Positions 5,933 through 6,670 of a DNA stretch of 6,670 nt are shown one piece after another. Within the stretch, counting starts at the first letter, position 1. Each line of letters begins with the position of its first letter. Source of the stretch: Flavobacterium sp. (GTDB lineage Bacteria; Bacteroidota; Bacteroidia; Flavobacteriales; Flavobacteriaceae). Location: contig SXQR01000132.1 in NCBI GenBank assembly GCA_005792865.1, forward strand, positions 1 through 6,670. Reading direction: 5' to 3'. The translations under genes and the position numbers were made by a program. The notes below the pieces were generated by a model. The model was not told where the DNA came from and did no database searches. It was given only the letters and a program-made list of their open reading frames with translations.

Positions 5933-6616
5933 ATGCGCAGGATTTTCACCATCATAGTTTTCCTTGTTCTGGCCTCGCCCGCGGTGGCGCAGATCAATGA
6001 ACTCGGGATATTTGCGGGTGGGAGCAATTACATAGGCGATGTGGGCCCGGACGCCTACATCAAACCCAACGAACCCACCATTGGGGTGCTGTACAAGTGG
6101 AACCGGAGCCCACGGCATTCCTTCAGGTTTTCCTACGTCCAGTCCAAGATCACGGCGCGCGACGAGGAGGCAAAATCTGACGGGCGCAAACTGCGCGATT
6201 ACGATTTTGAGAATGAATTGAAGGAAATCTCCGCGGGGCTCGAATTCAATTTTTTTGAATTCAACCTGCACGAACTTGACCGCCAGTTCACGCCCTATGT
6301 TTATACGGGCCTGTCGTTGCTGATCTATGACGAACTCTTTGTGGTGAACGGCGCGACCGAGAAAGATTATACCGAAACCACGATCGCGATCCCCATGATT
6401 GTGGGAATGAAGACGAATATTTTCCCCAAACTCGTGCTGGGCTTTGAAGTGGGAGCGCGGTATTCCTTTACCGACAATCTCGACGGAAGCAACCCCAAGA
6501 ACGATAACCTTGCCCCCCTGCGCTTTGGCAATACCAACAGCAAGGACTGGTATGTCTTCACCGGTTTTACCCTGACCTACACCTTTACCGAAAAACCTTG
6601 TTTTTGCGCTGAATAA
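5933..6616 (+). CDS. porG: PorG-like (DUF6089) T9SS outer-membrane beta-barrel protein
   Basis: A 227-residue exported protein. Residues 1-19 are a signal peptide (MRRIFTIIVFLVLASPAVA, cleaved before Gln20). The mature part begins INELGIFAGGSNYIGDVG, a typical barrel opening, and consists of alternating amphipathic strands (RFSYVQSKI, EISAGLEFNFFEF, PYVYTGLSLLIYDELF, LVLGFEVGARYSFTDNLDG, WYVFTGFTLTYTF). It ends in the CxC signature KPCFCAE (Cys223 and Cys225) seen in DUF6089 proteins. That family includes PorG of Porphyromonas gingivalis, an outer-membrane T9SS component that associates with the periplasmic PorK/PorN ring. The position directly before uppS is the same as recalled for P. gingivalis and Flavobacteria. 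The ATG at 5933 is chosen because it begins the signal peptide and follows the promoter; the open frame extends upstream into NAD kinase without meaning. The T9SS role is inferred from family and context. Confidence 0.8.
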   Translation: MRRIFTIIVFLVLASPAVAQINELGIFAGGSNYIGDVGPDAYIKPNEPTIGVLYKWNRSPRHSFRFSYVQSKITARDEEAKSDGRKLRDYDFENELKEISAGLEFNFFEFNLHELDRQFTPYVYTGLSLLIYDELFVVNGATEKDYTETTIAIPMIVGMKTNIFPKLVLGFEVGARYSFTDNLDGSNPKNDNLAPLRFGNTNSKDWYVFTGFTLTYTFTEKPCFCAE

Positions 6617-6670
6617 ATGGGATTGAAAGATACGATTGACAAAGACCGGCTTCCCAAACACATCGCCATC
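6617..6670 (+). CDS. uppS: Isoprenyl (undecaprenyl diphosphate) synthase, 5' end only
   Basis: Eighteen codons are present before the window ends: MGLKDTIDKDRLPKHIAI. The PKHIAI stretch is the family's lead-in to the catalytic MDGNGRWA motif, which would come next but lies outside. UppS is a cytoplasmic cis-prenyltransferase that extends farnesyl diphosphate with isopentenyl diphosphate to the C55 carrier used for peptidoglycan and surface glycans. The ATG starts immediately after the TAA of the porG-like gene (zero-base gap), so the two are co-transcribed. In relatives bamA usually follows. Identification rests on a short N-terminus plus gene order. Confidence 0.82.
   Translation, partial: MGLKDTIDKDRLPKHIAI

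Noticed and set aside
5759..6661. 300-residue open frame antisense to the porG-like gene
   Set aside because: It would cover the whole porG gene, its promoter and the start of uppS on the opposite strand; the forward frame has a signal peptide and family motifs, while this one has none.

Overview
The window looks like a chromosomal segment of a member of Bacteroidota, most likely a Flavobacteriaceae relative of Flavobacterium with a fairly GC-rich genome. The reasons are: two secreted proteins with type IX secretion system (T9SS) C-terminal sorting domains; perfect Bacteroidetes -7 promoter boxes (TAnnTTTG) in front of several genes; almost no Shine-Dalgarno sequences; and a gene order (pdxJ and hydrolase, divergent from a CBS protein, NAD kinase, a PorG/DUF6089 protein and uppS) that I recall from flavobacterial genomes. 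No database search was run.

Layout. Bases 1-79 (minus) hold the first 26 codons of a small membrane protein of the 'phage holin family'/YvlD type. An AT-rich divergent spacer follows. Two independently expressed plus-strand genes come next: a choice-of-anchor J protein (213-1142) and a six-Asp-box propeller protein (1240-2562). Both have signal peptides and T9SS sorting domains, and both end at strong intrinsic terminators. On the minus strand, pdxJ (3466-4179) is followed by a YbfF-like alpha/beta hydrolase (2610-3383), and this pair runs into a terminator shared with the propeller gene. From a short divergent promoter region at about 4180-4264, the plus strand then carries a CBS-domain protein (4265-4924), NAD kinase overlapping it by one base (4924-5808), a PorG-type outer-membrane protein with its own promoter (5933-6616), and the first 18 codons of uppS abutting it (6617 to the window edge).

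How the genes fit together. The right half is housekeeping: pyridoxal phosphate synthesis (pdxJ), NADP supply (NAD kinase), the polyprenyl carrier for cell-wall and surface glycans (uppS), and an outer-membrane component of the T9SS (PorG). The T9SS would export cargo such as the two secreted proteins at the left. The least explained gene is the CBS/ACT-like protein translationally coupled to NAD kinase, a candidate nucleotide-sensing partner. I found no mobile element, CRISPR array, RNA gene or clear defence system. Apart from that pair the region looks ordinary.
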